Below, piece after piece: positions 1 to 7,654 of a stretch of 64,000 nucleotides of DNA (position 1 is its first letter; the number at the start of each line of letters is the position of its first letter). Origin of the DNA: APNM01 sp040361335 (GTDB lineage Bacteria; Pseudomonadota; Gammaproteobacteria; Nevskiales; Salinisphaeraceae); contig NZ_APNM01000003.1 in the NCBI RefSeq assembly GCF_040361335.1, positions 124,001 through 188,000 on the forward strand, given 5' to 3'. The translations under genes were made by a program, and so were the position numbers. The notes under the pieces were generated by a model. It did no database searches, was not told where the DNA came from, and saw nothing but the letters and a program-made list of their open reading frames with translations.

Positions 1-55
1 CGTGGACGACCTCATCGCCGACCTGGAGGCCGGCTTCGAACGCCTTGGCGGTTGA
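1..55 (+). CDS. C-terminal end of a Cys/Met-metabolism PLP-dependent enzyme (partial)
   Basis: Only the last 17 codons and a TGA stop are inside the window. The visible tail (VDDLIADLEAGFERL) resembles the conserved C-terminus of cystathionine gamma-synthase / O-succinylhomoserine sulfhydrylase type enzymes, where a 'VEHVDDLIADLE' helix closes the protein. The family match rests on this short tail alone, so the substrate cannot be named. A long hairpin repeat follows 10 bases after the stop. Confidence 0.45.
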   Translation, partial: VDDLIADLEAGFERLGG

Positions 56-64
56 GGTTCATCC

Positions 65-131
65 ATCCACGGATGACACGGAGTTGCTCGGGCCTTTCTT
101 TGAATCTGTGTCATCCGTGAAATCCGTGGAT
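65..131. repeat. Inverted repeat, ATCCACGGAT family (copy 1)
   Basis: The left arm starts ATCCACGGATGACACGG (65) and the right arm ends CCGTGAAATCCGTGGAT (131). RNA from either strand could fold into a hairpin. It sits just past the stop of the upstream gene, so it may end transcription. Related copies are at 419-479, 5560-5623 and 10981-11050. Confidence 0.75.
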
Positions 132-240
132 TGCTTCTTCTTCTTCCTGAGCTCCGCACTGGGTGGCTAGGAGCTCCGCGATTCAGTCGTCGGGGCGCTG
201 CGCGATCGACGCCGCGCCGAGTCAAGGCATTTGTTTTGTC

Positions 241-316
241 CGCAGATTGACGCCGATTAACGCAGATTGGTTGGACTGCTCTTTAATCTGCGTGCCTCTG
301 CGTTGATCTGCGGATT
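241..316. repeat. Inverted repeat, CGCAGATT family
   Basis: The left arm (241-268) contains CGCAGATT twice around GATTAACG. The right arm (283-316) contains the complement, AATCTGCG, with CTCTGCGTTGATCTGCGGAT. The arms are made of short repeated units and can pair. Parts of the unit (ACGCAGATT) also occur inside the ATCCACGGAT-family copies at 419 and 10981, so the two families share modules. Confidence 0.7.
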
Positions 317-418
317 ATTGCTTCCAGGTATTGCCCGCCAAGGCCCGTGTCCAACTCGGCAGCTCGGTTGCCGGGACGCTTCGCGGCCGGCGCCGTGCCG
401 GTTCACAGCACCGGTTCG

Positions 419-479
419 ATCCACGGATTACGCAGATTTCACGGACTTTTTTCTGTGTCATCCGTGAAATCCGTGGATT
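419..479. repeat. Inverted repeat, ATCCACGGAT family (copy 2)
   Basis: The left arm ATCCACGGATTACGCAGATT and the right arm ending TCCGTGAAATCCGTGGAT flank a T-rich loop. The right arm and the following TTGCTTCTTCTT are nearly the same as in copy 1 (107-145), which suggests a mobile or recombining unit and not a chance palindrome. Confidence 0.75.
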
Positions 480-732
480 GCTTCTTCTTATATTCGATCC
501 GAAGACCTTGACACCCCTGCAGCATCCGGAGGGGAGGCCGATTCGAACGGAACTTTTCAGTCCTTAGAACCGTGTTATCAGTGGATGCGTTTTCGGCGTG
601 CCGGGCACCGTTGCGTCTCCGGGCTTACGGCATGTCCGCCCGGATCGCAATCCTTGTCAGGATTCTGCCGGGAACGCATGCTGGTTCAAACATTCATGCC
701 CGGGAACACGGGCGCCAACAGGGGGAATGCCC

Positions 733-1413
733 ATGCGCCGCTGCATAGCGCTAGTTCTTTTCGGCCTTTGCCTGGCCGGCTCCGTCACGGCCGCCGAGGA
801 CGTGAACCGGTTCTCGGCCGGTGTGACGGGCGGGACCCTCGGCCTGGGTGCCGAGGTCGGCTACGCCTTCAGTCCCCGCGTGCGGATACGCGGGTTGGCG
901 GCCGGCCTGGACGCCAGCCACGACATCGAGCCCGACGGCCAGTCGGATCTCCGCTACGACGCGGACGTGGAGCTGCGCAACGCCGCCGCCCTGGTCGACT
1001 TCCATCCGTTCACGGGCAACTTCCGCTTGACGGCCGGTGTCATCGCCAGCGACAACTCGGGCGACGGCTCCGCGACCTGCCGTCAGACTCTCTGCAACTT
1101 CGGCGATGGCACGGATGTACTGTTTCAGGGCGATCGGGTCGATGTCGACGTCGAGTTCGCGGACGACGTGCATCCCTATCTCGGCCTTGGCTGGAGCAGC
1201 ACGCCGGAGAGCACGGGCAGATGGCGCCTGTCGATCGACCTGGGTGTTACCTATCTGGGCGATCCGGACGTGGATGCCAGCCTCAGCGGCCCGTCCTCGG
1301 GCATCTTCCTCGCGGAGCAGGAGGTCGAGAACGAGGAGCGCAACATCGAGGACGACCTCGAGGACTTCGAGTTCTATCCGGTGGTGATGATCGGCGCCGC
1401 GTACCGATTCTAG
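733..1413 (+). CDS. Outer-membrane beta-barrel protein, small
   Basis: This 226-residue protein has a clear signal peptide (MRRCIALVLFGLCLAGSVTA, cleavage before AED) and ends in RF, the terminal aromatic expected by the BAM insertion machinery. The body alternates short hydrophobic strands with polar turns (VGYAFSPRVRIRGLAAG, YPVVMIGAAYRF), like an OmpW- or porin-type eight-strand barrel. Near residues 190-205 a very acidic segment (EQEVENEERNIEDDLED) may form a surface or periplasmic loop. I chose the ATG at 733 because AGGGGG (720-725) lies seven bases upstream; the open frame extends further back without a signal peptide. Ligand and exact family are unknown. Confidence 0.7.
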   Translation: MRRCIALVLFGLCLAGSVTAAEDVNRFSAGVTGGTLGLGAEVGYAFSPRVRIRGLAAGLDASHDIEPDGQSDLRYDADVELRNAAALVDFHPFTGNFRLTAGVIASDNSGDGSATCRQTLCNFGDGTDVLFQGDRVDVDVEFADDVHPYLGLGWSSTPESTGRWRLSIDLGVTYLGDPDVDASLSGPSSGIFLAEQEVENEERNIEDDLEDFEFYPVVMIGAAYRF

Positions 1414-1530
1414 CCGGCGCCCGGCAGCCGGGATGATGCGGGGCGGGACTGTCCCGCCCCGCCCGGTACGCCAGGGTGCTCTCGGCGCCGGGCCATGCCC
1501 GCGCTGCAGGCGATTGCCTTTTCGGCCGGC

Positions 1531-2394
1531 TTAGTCGATGCGGGTCAGCCGCATCGACAAATCCACGGCGGTGACGTGCTTGGTCAGGCCGCCGATGGAG
1601 ATGCGGTCGACGCCGGTATCGGCGATGTCGCGGACATTGCCCAGCGTGACGTCGCCGGAGGCCTCGATCTCCACCTTGGCGAAGTTCGGGCGCCGGTGCC
1701 GGCGGCACATGATCACCGCCCGCGTGAGGATGTGGCTGGCGAAGTTGTCCAGCAGCACCGAATCGGCGTCCGCCGCCAGGGCCTCCTCCAGCTCGGTGAG
1801 GTTCTCCACCTCGACCTGCACGGTCAGGTCCTCGTGGAGCCGACGGGCGGTCTCCACCGCGGCGCGGATGGAGCCGGCGGCGGCGATGTGGTTCTCCTTG
1901 ATCAGGACGGCGTCGAACAGGCCGAAGCGATGGTTGACGCCGCCGCCGCAGCGGATGGCGTATTTCTGGGCCGAGCGCAGGCCGGGCAGGGTCTTGCGGG
2001 TGTCCAGGATGGCCGCACCGGTGCCCTTGACCCGCTCGACGTAGCGCCGCGTGGCGGTGGCCACCCCCGACAGCAACTGCAGGAAATTGAGCGCGGTGCG
2101 TTCGCCGGTCAGGATCGGTCGTGCCGGTCCCTCCAGGTCGCACACCGGCGTCTCGGGGCGCAGCGCGTCGCCGTCCGCCAAGTGCCAGTCGATGCGGACG
2201 TTGTCGTCCAGTTGCGCGAAGACCGCGTCGAACCAGGGCGCGCCGGCCAGCACGCCGGCCTCGCGCGCGGTGACCCGGGCGCGGACCCGGGTGCCCTCGG
2301 GCACCAGCTCGGCATTGCGGTCGCCGTCGCCGATGTCCTCGGCCAGGGCGCGGGCCACGGTGTCCGCGATGTCCTCGGGCGTCTCCGGCTGCAT
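1531..2394 (-). CDS. nadC: Quinolinate phosphoribosyltransferase (decarboxylating)
   Basis: It makes nicotinate mononucleotide from quinolinate and PRPP in de novo NAD synthesis. The 287-residue protein has the family's usual length and hallmarks: ERTALNFLQLLSG (residues 99-110), the DTRKT motif (131-135), the substrate-binding NHR (154-156) and KENH (166-169), and the C-terminal barrel strands VENLTELEEAL and ISIGGLTK. It is encoded alone on the minus strand, convergent with the barrel gene and 87 bases downstream of the egtB stop. nadA and nadB are not in the window. Confidence 0.96.
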   Translation of the reverse strand: MQPETPEDIADTVARALAEDIGDGDRNAELVPEGTRVRARVTAREAGVLAGAPWFDAVFAQLDDNVRIDWHLADGDALRPETPVCDLEGPARPILTGERTALNFLQLLSGVATATRRYVERVKGTGAAILDTRKTLPGLRSAQKYAIRCGGGVNHRFGLFDAVLIKENHIAAAGSIRAAVETARRLHEDLTVQVEVENLTELEEALAADADSVLLDNFASHILTRAVIMCRRHRRPNFAKVEIEASGDVTLGNVRDIADTGVDRISIGGLTKHVTAVDLSMRLTRID

Positions 2395-2481
2395 TCTCGT
2401 GTCTCCCCCTTGCGACTTATGGCGCCGGCGACGAAATACGGCTATTGCGCCGCCGGAGTAATGACCGCGGAGTATAAGGGC

Positions 2482-3621
2482 TCAGGGCGCCGCGTCCCAC
2501 GCCAGCCGCAGGCCGGCGACGACGTGGCGGTGGCCCTCCGGGTAGAAGTTGCGGAAGCTCGGGCGCCGGATCTCGGGCTCGGTCAGGCGGCTGGCGCCCC
2601 GGAGCACGCGGTGGGCGCCGTCGAACCAGGGTGTGGAATAGCCCTCGTAGGGGAAGGCGGTGAAGCCCGGGTACGGATACAGGGCGTTGCCGCACCATTC
2701 CCAGACCCGGCCGTCGCCGGCGAGGTGTCCCTGACGCGCCGCGGATTCCCATTCGTGCTCGTGCGGCAGACGGGCACCGGCCCAGCGGGCGAAGGCATCG
2801 GCCTCGTGGGCGCAGATGCCGTGCACCGGGGCGTCCGGCGACAAGGCGTCTTCCGGATCGGCGCTGTACCAGCCACCGTCCGGATGCGGCCGCCAGTGTT
2901 CCGGCGCCCGCGCCCCGGCGGTCGCGAGCCAGTCGTGCCCGGCCGGTGTCCACAGCTCGGGCCGGCGATAGCCGCCGTCCGCCATGAATGCCAGCCACTC
3001 GGCGTTGGTCACCGGGGCTGCGGCGATTCGACAGCCGGGGATCCGTCGCCGGTGGACCGGATGCTCGTTGTCGTAGACCGCATCTTCGCCGGTGCCGCCC
3101 AGGTCGATCCCGGCCGCGGGTATGTCGACGGCCTCGGCCGCCGGCGGCCGTGCCTCGGTCAGCGGGGCGGGCGGCACTGTTGAGGCATCGCGCATGCGGA
3201 TTTGCCGGCGGGCCAGCCGCATGGTTTCGAGATGCTGCGCGTAATGCTGCGCCAGGAATCGCCGGAGATAGCCGTCCCGCAGCAACGGATGAGCGCCGGT
3301 CTCCGGCCAGCAGGCATCGTTCGCCGCCGCCATCTCGCGGGTCCAGGCGAGCAGCGCCTCGCCGTCGGGCAGACGTGCCGGACGCTCGCCCTTGGGGCAG
3401 AGTTCCGGGAAGTACAGGGTGTGCCAGGATCGGGTTTGGTCGTCGCGCCCGAGTACGACCTCCTGCACCCAGTAGCTCTCCACGAAGAAGACATGGCCGA
3501 GATGCCAGGCCAGCGGGCTCAGTTCGGGGTGGTGCCGGGCGCGGCGGTCCGCCTCGTCCAGGTCCGCGAGGGCCGCACGACAGGCGTCGCGCAATGCCTG
3601 CAGACGCCCGGCCCCGCTCAT
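2482..3621 (-). CDS. egtB: Ergothioneine biosynthesis sulfoxide synthase EgtB-like
   Basis: EgtB is a non-haem iron enzyme that joins hercynine to gamma-glutamylcysteine or cysteine with O2. The N-terminal DinB-like half shows the iron-site histidines: WHLGH (H40) and the HYAQHLE signature (H126, H130), an HX3HXE motif. The C-terminal half (about 175-375) is an FGE/sulfatase-modifying domain with LPHEHEWESAAR, GRVWEWCGN and RNFYPEGHRH. At 379 residues it is a little short for the family. The start is the ATG that overlaps the egtC stop (ATGA), so the two are translationally coupled. SenA, the selenoneine paralogue, is less likely because egtC and egtD adjoin and no SenB/SenC neighbour is seen. 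Confidence 0.88.
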   Translation of the reverse strand: MSGAGRLQALRDACRAALADLDEADRRARHHPELSPLAWHLGHVFFVESYWVQEVVLGRDDQTRSWHTLYFPELCPKGERPARLPDGEALLAWTREMAAANDACWPETGAHPLLRDGYLRRFLAQHYAQHLETMRLARRQIRMRDASTVPPAPLTEARPPAAEAVDIPAAGIDLGGTGEDAVYDNEHPVHRRRIPGCRIAAAPVTNAEWLAFMADGGYRRPELWTPAGHDWLATAGARAPEHWRPHPDGGWYSADPEDALSPDAPVHGICAHEADAFARWAGARLPHEHEWESAARQGHLAGDGRVWEWCGNALYPYPGFTAFPYEGYSTPWFDGAHRVLRGASRLTEPEIRRPSFRNFYPEGHRHVVAGLRLAWDAAP

Positions 3622-4388
3622 AACGGCAGGATGCGAAGCGGCTCGTCCGGACCCGCGCGCAGACGGTGTCCCGAGGGGACCTCCCGCCAGCCGGCATCGT
3701 CGTCGAACGGCTCCGATGCGATCACGGTGCCGCCCGACAAGGCCGGATAGGCTTCGTGGTAGTAGAGCGACGGTGCCGGCGCGTTGATCGCGGCCCGCAC
3801 CGCGTGCAGGGTCCGGCCGTCGCTGACCACGGCGTTGAGCAGGGCCTCGGTGTCGGTGTCCGCCAGCCAGCCGCGGACGCGGTCGATGGCGGCCGCCAGC
3901 GCCTCGCCCGGATCGCCCGGATGCTGGCGTACCAGCGCGAACAGATGCTCGGAATCGGTGTTGCCGACGATCTCGGCCTCGACATGCTCGTCGAGCACGG
4001 CGCGCAGCCGGCGACGCAGGCTGCGTGGAAAGTCGGCGATGAAGCCGTTGTGGGTGAAGGCCAGGCGTTGATCCGCGAACGGCTGCGTGTTCAGGGTGTC
4101 GGTGCCGTGCCCGGCGGTGGCGCTGCGGACGTTGCCCAGCCACAGCCGGGCGTGCAGGCTGCGGCCCAGGGCGTCGAGATTGACGTCCGCCCACACCGGC
4201 AGGGGGTTGCGGTAGGTCGCGGGCCGGCCGTCCCCGGCGAACCAGGCGACGCCCCAGCCGTCGGCGTTGACCACGGCGGTGCGCATCTCGCGCGGCGCCC
4301 AGGATTGCCGGTAGAGGCTGTGGGGCGGCGCCCGCAGGAATAGCTCCAGCGGCAGGGTGGGGCCGAGATAGGCGGCGATCCGGCACAT
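3618..4388 (-). CDS. egtC: Class II glutamine amidotransferase EgtC-like
   Basis: EgtC removes glutamate from gamma-glutamyl-hercynylcysteine sulfoxide. The 256-residue protein starts Met-Cys-Arg-Ile, giving the N-terminal nucleophile cysteine after methionine removal. It also has NADGWGVAWF, GHGTDTLNTQPF and FTHNGFI, all of class II (Ntn) amidotransferases. The ATG at 4388 is forced by the need for Cys2; upstream codons in the frame are not homologous. It is first of a two-gene unit with egtB and faces egtD across about 155 bases. Its presence implies, as inference, the gamma-glutamylcysteine-dependent (actinobacterial-type) route. Confidence 0.85.
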   Translation of the reverse strand: MCRIAAYLGPTLPLELFLRAPPHSLYRQSWAPREMRTAVVNADGWGVAWFAGDGRPATYRNPLPVWADVNLDALGRSLHARLWLGNVRSATAGHGTDTLNTQPFADQRLAFTHNGFIADFPRSLRRRLRAVLDEHVEAEIVGNTDSEHLFALVRQHPGDPGEALAAAIDRVRGWLADTDTEALLNAVVSDGRTLHAVRAAINAPAPSLYYHEAYPALSGGTVIASEPFDDDAGWREVPSGHRLRAGPDEPLRILPL

Positions 4389-4437
4389 TCGGGGTAGACC
4401 CTGATGCAAACGATGGGTGCGGGGCACGTAGGCTGCC

Positions 4438-4512
4438 AGTGTCCTGTCACGCGTCTTGTGTTTGGAACACACAGGCACTCTGAATACGGCAAAATACCCG
4501 TGACAGGACACT
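4438..4512. repeat. Perfect 14-bp inverted repeat between egtC and egtD
   Basis: AGTGTCCTGTCACG (4438-4451) is repeated exactly in inverse orientation at 4499-4512, with 47 bases between. The inner sequence includes GTGTTTGGAACACAC, itself a smaller palindrome. The element occupies the shared promoter region of the divergent egt genes. It could be a hairpin, an operator pair or the ends of a small non-autonomous transposon. Confidence 0.7.
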
Positions 4513-4544
4513 AGTGTAACGTCAACAGTCCAGACTGGGTGTTT

Positions 4545-5543
4545 ATGGACCAGGCGATCGAGATCGAGGAGCGGCTGACCTGCACGCCGGTGGCGCCGGA
4601 GCGGCCGCTGCCGACCCTGGCGGACGATGTCCGCCGCGGCCTGCTGGCGCCGCCGCGCTGGTTGCCGCCGAAGTACTTCTACGACGACGCCGGCTCGCGG
4701 CTGTTCGACGCCCTGTGCGACACCCCCGAGTATTACCCGACCCGCACGGAGGATGCCCTGTTGCGGGCCCACGCCGGCGATATCGTGGGGCGGGTGGCCC
4801 CGGCACACCTCCTGGAGCTGGGCAGCGGCACGGCGCGCAAGACCCGCCACCTGTTGGATGCCTGCGAGGGCCGCGGCGTGCGGCCGGTGTACTGGCCGCT
4901 GGATGTCTGCGCCGAGATGCTGGACGACAGCGGTCGGGAACTGGTGTCGGAATATCCCTGGTTGCGGGTCAATGCCCTGGTCGGCGACTACAACGGCGGG
5001 CTCGGGCGCCTCCCGCTGCCGGCCGAGGGCCGGCGCCTGGTGGCGTTCCTGGGCGGCACCATCGGCAACTTCGCGCCGGACGAGGCGGTGGCGGCCCTGT
5101 GCGAAATCGGGACGCTGCTGCGGCCCGGCGACCGCCTGTTGCTGGGGGCGGACCGGGTCAAGGACCCGGCGGTGCTGGAGGCGGCCTACGACGACGCCCA
5201 GGGCCTGACCGCCGCCTTCAACCGCAATGTCCTCAATGTCCTCAACCGCGAGCTGGATGCCGACTTCCCGGTGGCGGACTATCGCCACCGCGCCCGCTTC
5301 GACCGCGACCTGGCGCGCATCGAGATGCGTCTGTGCGCGACGCGGGACCACACCGTGCGCCTGGGCCGGCTGGACGCCGAGATCGCGATCGCGGCCGGCG
5401 AGGAGATCCTGACCGAGATCAGCCGCAAGTTCACGCCGGAATCGCTGGCGGCGATGCTGGCCGAGGCCGGGCTGACCATCGACGAGCACTATGAGGCCCC
5501 CGGCGGCGCCTACTCCCTGGTGCTGGCCGCGCCCGCGGGCTGA
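4545..5543 (+). CDS. egtD: L-histidine N-alpha-methyltransferase EgtD
   Basis: EgtD trimethylates histidine to hercynine with S-adenosylmethionine, the first step of ergothioneine synthesis. The 332-residue protein matches the family: PPKYFYDDAGSRLFDALC near residue 40, EYYPTRTE, the SAM loop LELGSGTARKT, FLGGTIGNF, and the C-terminal ISRKFTPESL. It is divergent from egtC-egtB, so the window holds the B, C and D genes; a lyase EgtE is not seen here. A GTG two codons earlier (4539) is an alternative start. A hairpin repeat follows 16 bases after the stop. Confidence 0.94.
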   Translation: MDQAIEIEERLTCTPVAPERPLPTLADDVRRGLLAPPRWLPPKYFYDDAGSRLFDALCDTPEYYPTRTEDALLRAHAGDIVGRVAPAHLLELGSGTARKTRHLLDACEGRGVRPVYWPLDVCAEMLDDSGRELVSEYPWLRVNALVGDYNGGLGRLPLPAEGRRLVAFLGGTIGNFAPDEAVAALCEIGTLLRPGDRLLLGADRVKDPAVLEAAYDDAQGLTAAFNRNVLNVLNRELDADFPVADYRHRARFDRDLARIEMRLCATRDHTVRLGRLDAEIAIAAGEEILTEISRKFTPESLAAMLAEAGLTIDEHYEAPGGAYSLVLAAPAG

Positions 5544-5559
5544 ATCGGTCTCTTGTCGT

Positions 5560-5623
5560 ATCCACGGATCACATAGATAGCCATTCTCCTCGAGAATCGG
5601 CGTAATCCGCGAAATCCGTGGAT
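5560..5623. repeat. Inverted repeat, ATCCACGGAT family (copy 3)
   Basis: The left arm ATCCACGGATCACATAG and the right arm TAATCCGCGAAATCCGTGGAT (ending 5623) enclose a second small palindrome, TCTCCTCGAGAA. It lies between the convergent ends of egtD and the DUF2069 gene, where a bidirectional terminator would be expected. Confidence 0.75.
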
Positions 5624-5634
5624 GTTTTAAGCCG

Positions 5635-5961
5635 TTATGCGCCTTCGCGGGAACGCAGCCGTACGAATGCCAGACAGGCCACGAACAGGGCGGCGGCCGC
5701 GAACAAGGCGACGCCGGAGTAGCCGCGCGCGGGGTTGGACCAGAACTCGGTGATCAGGCCCGCGAGGTAGGCGAGTACCAGCAGGCTGGTCCAGGCGTAA
5801 GTGTAGGGACGTCCCCGCCAGAGGCCGGGAAGCGGCGGCAGCAGCGGCACGATGAAGACCACCGCGAGCCATGGATTGGCGGCGTTCCAGAGCGCGATGG
5901 TCCCGATCAGCAGCGCCAGCGCGCCCAGCGCCGCCATGCGGGCGTGACGACTGGGCCTCAC
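5635..5961 (-). CDS. DUF2069 family small membrane protein
   Basis: This is a 108-residue inner-membrane protein with four predicted helices: MAALGALALLIGTIALW, WLAVVFIVPLLPPLPGL, TYAWTSLLVLAYLAGLI and YSGVALFAAAALFVACLAF. The family's function is unknown. It is commonly found after wrbA and arsC in gammaproteobacteria, and that order is kept here. I chose the GTG at 5961 because it overlaps the wrbA stop by four bases (GTGA); the open frame runs further upstream only as a shadow of wrbA. Confidence 0.8.
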   Translation of the reverse strand: MRPSRHARMAALGALALLIGTIALWNAANPWLAVVFIVPLLPPLPGLWRGRPYTYAWTSLLVLAYLAGLITEFWSNPARGYSGVALFAAAALFVACLAFVRLRSREGA

Positions 5962-6554
5962 GGGTCCAGCCTCACGGCGGTTTCCGCCAGGCGCCGGCCC
6001 AGGGCGCGGCAGAGGGTGCGTTCGTCGTCGGTCAGCGCCTTGTCGGCACCGCCGCCCGCCAGGTGGCTGGCGCCGTAGGGGGTGCCGCCGGAGGTGGTCC
6101 GGTGCAGGGCGGCCTCGGTGTAGGGCAGACCCACCAGCAACATGCCGTGATGCAGCAGGGGCAGCATCATGGTCAGCAGGGTGCTTTCCTGGCCGCCATG
6201 CAGGCTGCCGGTGGAGGTGAACACCGCAGCCGGCTTGCCCGCCAGGGCGCCGGACAGCCACTCCGCCGCGGTCCCGTCCAGGAAATGCTTGAGCGGTGCG
6301 GCCATGTTGCCGAAACGCGTGGGCGAGCCCAGGGCCAGGCCCGCGCACTCGGACAGGTCGGACAACTCGGCATAGGGCGCGCCGGTCTCCGGGAGCTCCC
6401 CGGCCGTGGCCTCGGTGTCGGGCGACACCGGGGGCACCGTACGCACGCGGGCATCCGCGCCGCGCACGCCGACTACGCCGCGGGCGATCTCGTCGGCCAT
6501 CGCGGCGGTCGCGCCGTGGCGGCTGTAGTAGAGGACCAGGATGTCGCGCGTCAT
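5958..6554 (-). CDS. wrbA: NAD(P)H:quinone oxidoreductase, WrbA/flavodoxin fold
   Basis: This is an FMN-binding quinone reductase thought to do two-electron reduction of quinones and so limit redox cycling. The 198-residue protein has the N-terminal flavodoxin loop (ILVLYYSRHGATAAMADEIARG), the GSPTRFGNMAAPLK loop (about 75-90), FTSTGSLHGGQEST, and the terminal GTPYGASHLAGG. It overlaps arsC upstream and the DUF2069 gene downstream by four bases each, so the three genes form one minus-strand operon. Confidence 0.9.
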   Translation of the reverse strand: MTRDILVLYYSRHGATAAMADEIARGVVGVRGADARVRTVPPVSPDTEATAGELPETGAPYAELSDLSECAGLALGSPTRFGNMAAPLKHFLDGTAAEWLSGALAGKPAAVFTSTGSLHGGQESTLLTMMLPLLHHGMLLVGLPYTEAALHRTTSGGTPYGASHLAGGGADKALTDDERTLCRALGRRLAETAVRLDP

Positions 6555-6910
6555 CGGCGCGGCCCGCCGAGCTCGCTGACGCGTTCCGGCGGACGGGCGA
6601 CGAAGGCTCGCTCGTCGGTCTCGATCAGGGGCCGCTGCAGCAGCTTGGGCGCGGCGACCAGCGCATCGATCACGGCCTGTTGATTGAGGTTGCCGCGGTC
6701 CGCCAGGCCCAGCTCCTTGAACTGCGGCTCGTTGTGGCGCAGCAGCCCGGCGGCGGGCGTGTCCAGTTTGGCCAGCACCCGGCGCAGGGCCGCCTCGTCC
6801 GGCGGTGTCTCCAGGTATTTCACGACTTCCGGTTCGTGTCCGGCCTCCCGGAGCAGGGCGAGCGCCTGCCGGGACTTGGAGCAGCGGGGGTTGTGGTAGA
6901 TGCGCAGCAT
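6551..6910 (-). CDS. arsC: ArsC/Spx-family arsenate reductase-like protein
   Basis: This 119-residue thioredoxin-fold protein has the active-site loop NPRCSKSR with cysteine at position 10, the glutaredoxin-dependent ArsC arrangement, followed by RPLIETDERAFVARPPE. No arsenic resistance genes are nearby. Its operon mates are wrbA and DUF2069, so it may act in thiol or redox homeostasis and not arsenic resistance. The ATG at 6910 is the natural N-terminus (MLRIYHNPRC). Confidence 0.85.
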   Translation of the reverse strand: MLRIYHNPRCSKSRQALALLREAGHEPEVVKYLETPPDEAALRRVLAKLDTPAAGLLRHNEPQFKELGLADRGNLNQQAVIDALVAAPKLLQRPLIETDERAFVARPPERVSELGGPRR

Positions 6911-6934
6911 GATCGTCGTTCGGTATGGATGGAT

Positions 6935-7555
6935 TCAGCGCCGGTACCAGCGCTCCTCCAGCGCGGTCTGCACGCGCGTGGGATACCAGTACTGGCCGGT
7001 GCTGCCGTTGTAGCGGGCCAGCGCCCGGGACAGGTCGCCGTCCTCGATATCCAGGTAGTGGCGCAGGATGGTGCAGCCGTAGCGCAGGTTGGTCTCGAGA
7101 TCGAACAGGTTGTCCCGCGGGCGGCCGATCTCGTCCACCCAGAAGGGCATGACCTGCATCAGCCCCTGCGCCCCGGCCCAGGATACCGCGTAGCGCTTGA
7201 AGGCGCTCTCCACCTGGATCACCGCCAGCACCAGCTCCGGCGGCAGATCGGTACGGCGCGCCTCGCGATGGACGGCCCGCAGCAGCCGCAGTCGGCGCTC
7301 CTCGTCGGGGATCAGGGGCGCCAGGCGCGTGGACATGTCCAGCAGCCAGACCTCGGCGGCGAACCGGTTATCGAACCCCTCGCTGTCGTTGACCGCCGCG
7401 ACCAGGGCTTCGCGCAGCGCCGGCGTCGGCGCCTGGCGTTGCACCTTGTCCTCGGACTGGGCCGGGAGGGCATGCAGACAGGCAATGATCAACCACAGAG
7501 GCGCACAGAGGCGCACAGAGGGAAAGAAGACAAGTTTTTTCAGGGTTCGCTTCAA
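6935..7555 (-). CDS. Periplasmic lytic transglycosylase (SLT, GH23) with repeat-encoded signal peptide
   Basis: It cleaves peptidoglycan glycan strands. The 206-residue protein has the catalytic glutamate in ELVLAVIQVESAF, then AQGLMQVMP, NLRYGCTILRHYL and ARYNGS, the SLT motif series. No ATG is available; the frame opens with TTG at 7555 (MKRTLKKL), and a GTG at the MRLCAPLW position is an alternative. In either case the hydrophobic core of the signal peptide (RLCAPLWLI) is encoded by one arm of the CACAGAGG-type inverted repeat at 7491-7654, and the peptide ends ALPAQS-ED. The gene follows proS on the same strand, an order seen in other gammaproteobacteria. Confidence 0.85.
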   Translation of the reverse strand: MKRTLKKLVFFPSVRLCAPLWLIIACLHALPAQSEDKVQRQAPTPALREALVAAVNDSEGFDNRFAAEVWLLDMSTRLAPLIPDEERRLRLLRAVHREARRTDLPPELVLAVIQVESAFKRYAVSWAGAQGLMQVMPFWVDEIGRPRDNLFDLETNLRYGCTILRHYLDIEDGDLSRALARYNGSTGQYWYPTRVQTALEERWYRR

Positions 7556-7654
7556 GGCTTTGCCGGTACCCCAACGTTGATCTATAGCATAGACATCGGC
7601 CCAAGCCGCTTTCCCATTACTTACCTCTGTGCGCCTCTGTGCGCCTCTGTGGTT
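7491..7654. repeat. 31-bp perfect inverted repeat, CACAGAGG family (copy 1)
   Basis: The left arm (7491-7521) is AACCACAGAGGCG then two CACAGAGG units with a 10-bp period. The right arm (7624-7654) is its exact complement. The 102-base loop contains the proS stop and the transglycosylase TTG start. Both arms are translated: the right arm encodes the last residues of ProS, and the left arm encodes the transglycosylase signal peptide. Confidence 0.9.

Larger units (their letters stand above)
56..732. other. Gene-free stretch with three hairpin repeats
   Basis: No convincing gene is seen over about 680 bases. The first 430 bases hold three inverted repeats (listed separately). From about 480 to the beta-barrel gene I see no RNA gene. 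A TTGACA hexamer at 508-513 has no acceptable -10 partner at normal spacing. The short open frames here lack coding character, and two are built from the repeats. Confidence 0.6.

Noticed and set aside
508..536. TTGACA as a promoter for the barrel gene
   Set aside because: At 17 bases downstream the sequence is GGGGAG, with no -10 element.
1495..3183. 562-codon plus-strand open frame
   Set aside because: It is antisense to nadC and egtB, whose protein motifs are clear. Long shadow frames are expected at this GC content.
2482..3621. Selenoneine synthase SenA
   Set aside because: SenB/SenC-type neighbours are absent while egtC and egtD adjoin.
7491..7654. CRISPR array in the CACAGAGG repeats
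   Set aside because: Units are 8-10 bp without spacers and are arranged as inverted arms, not direct repeats with spacers; no cas genes are present.
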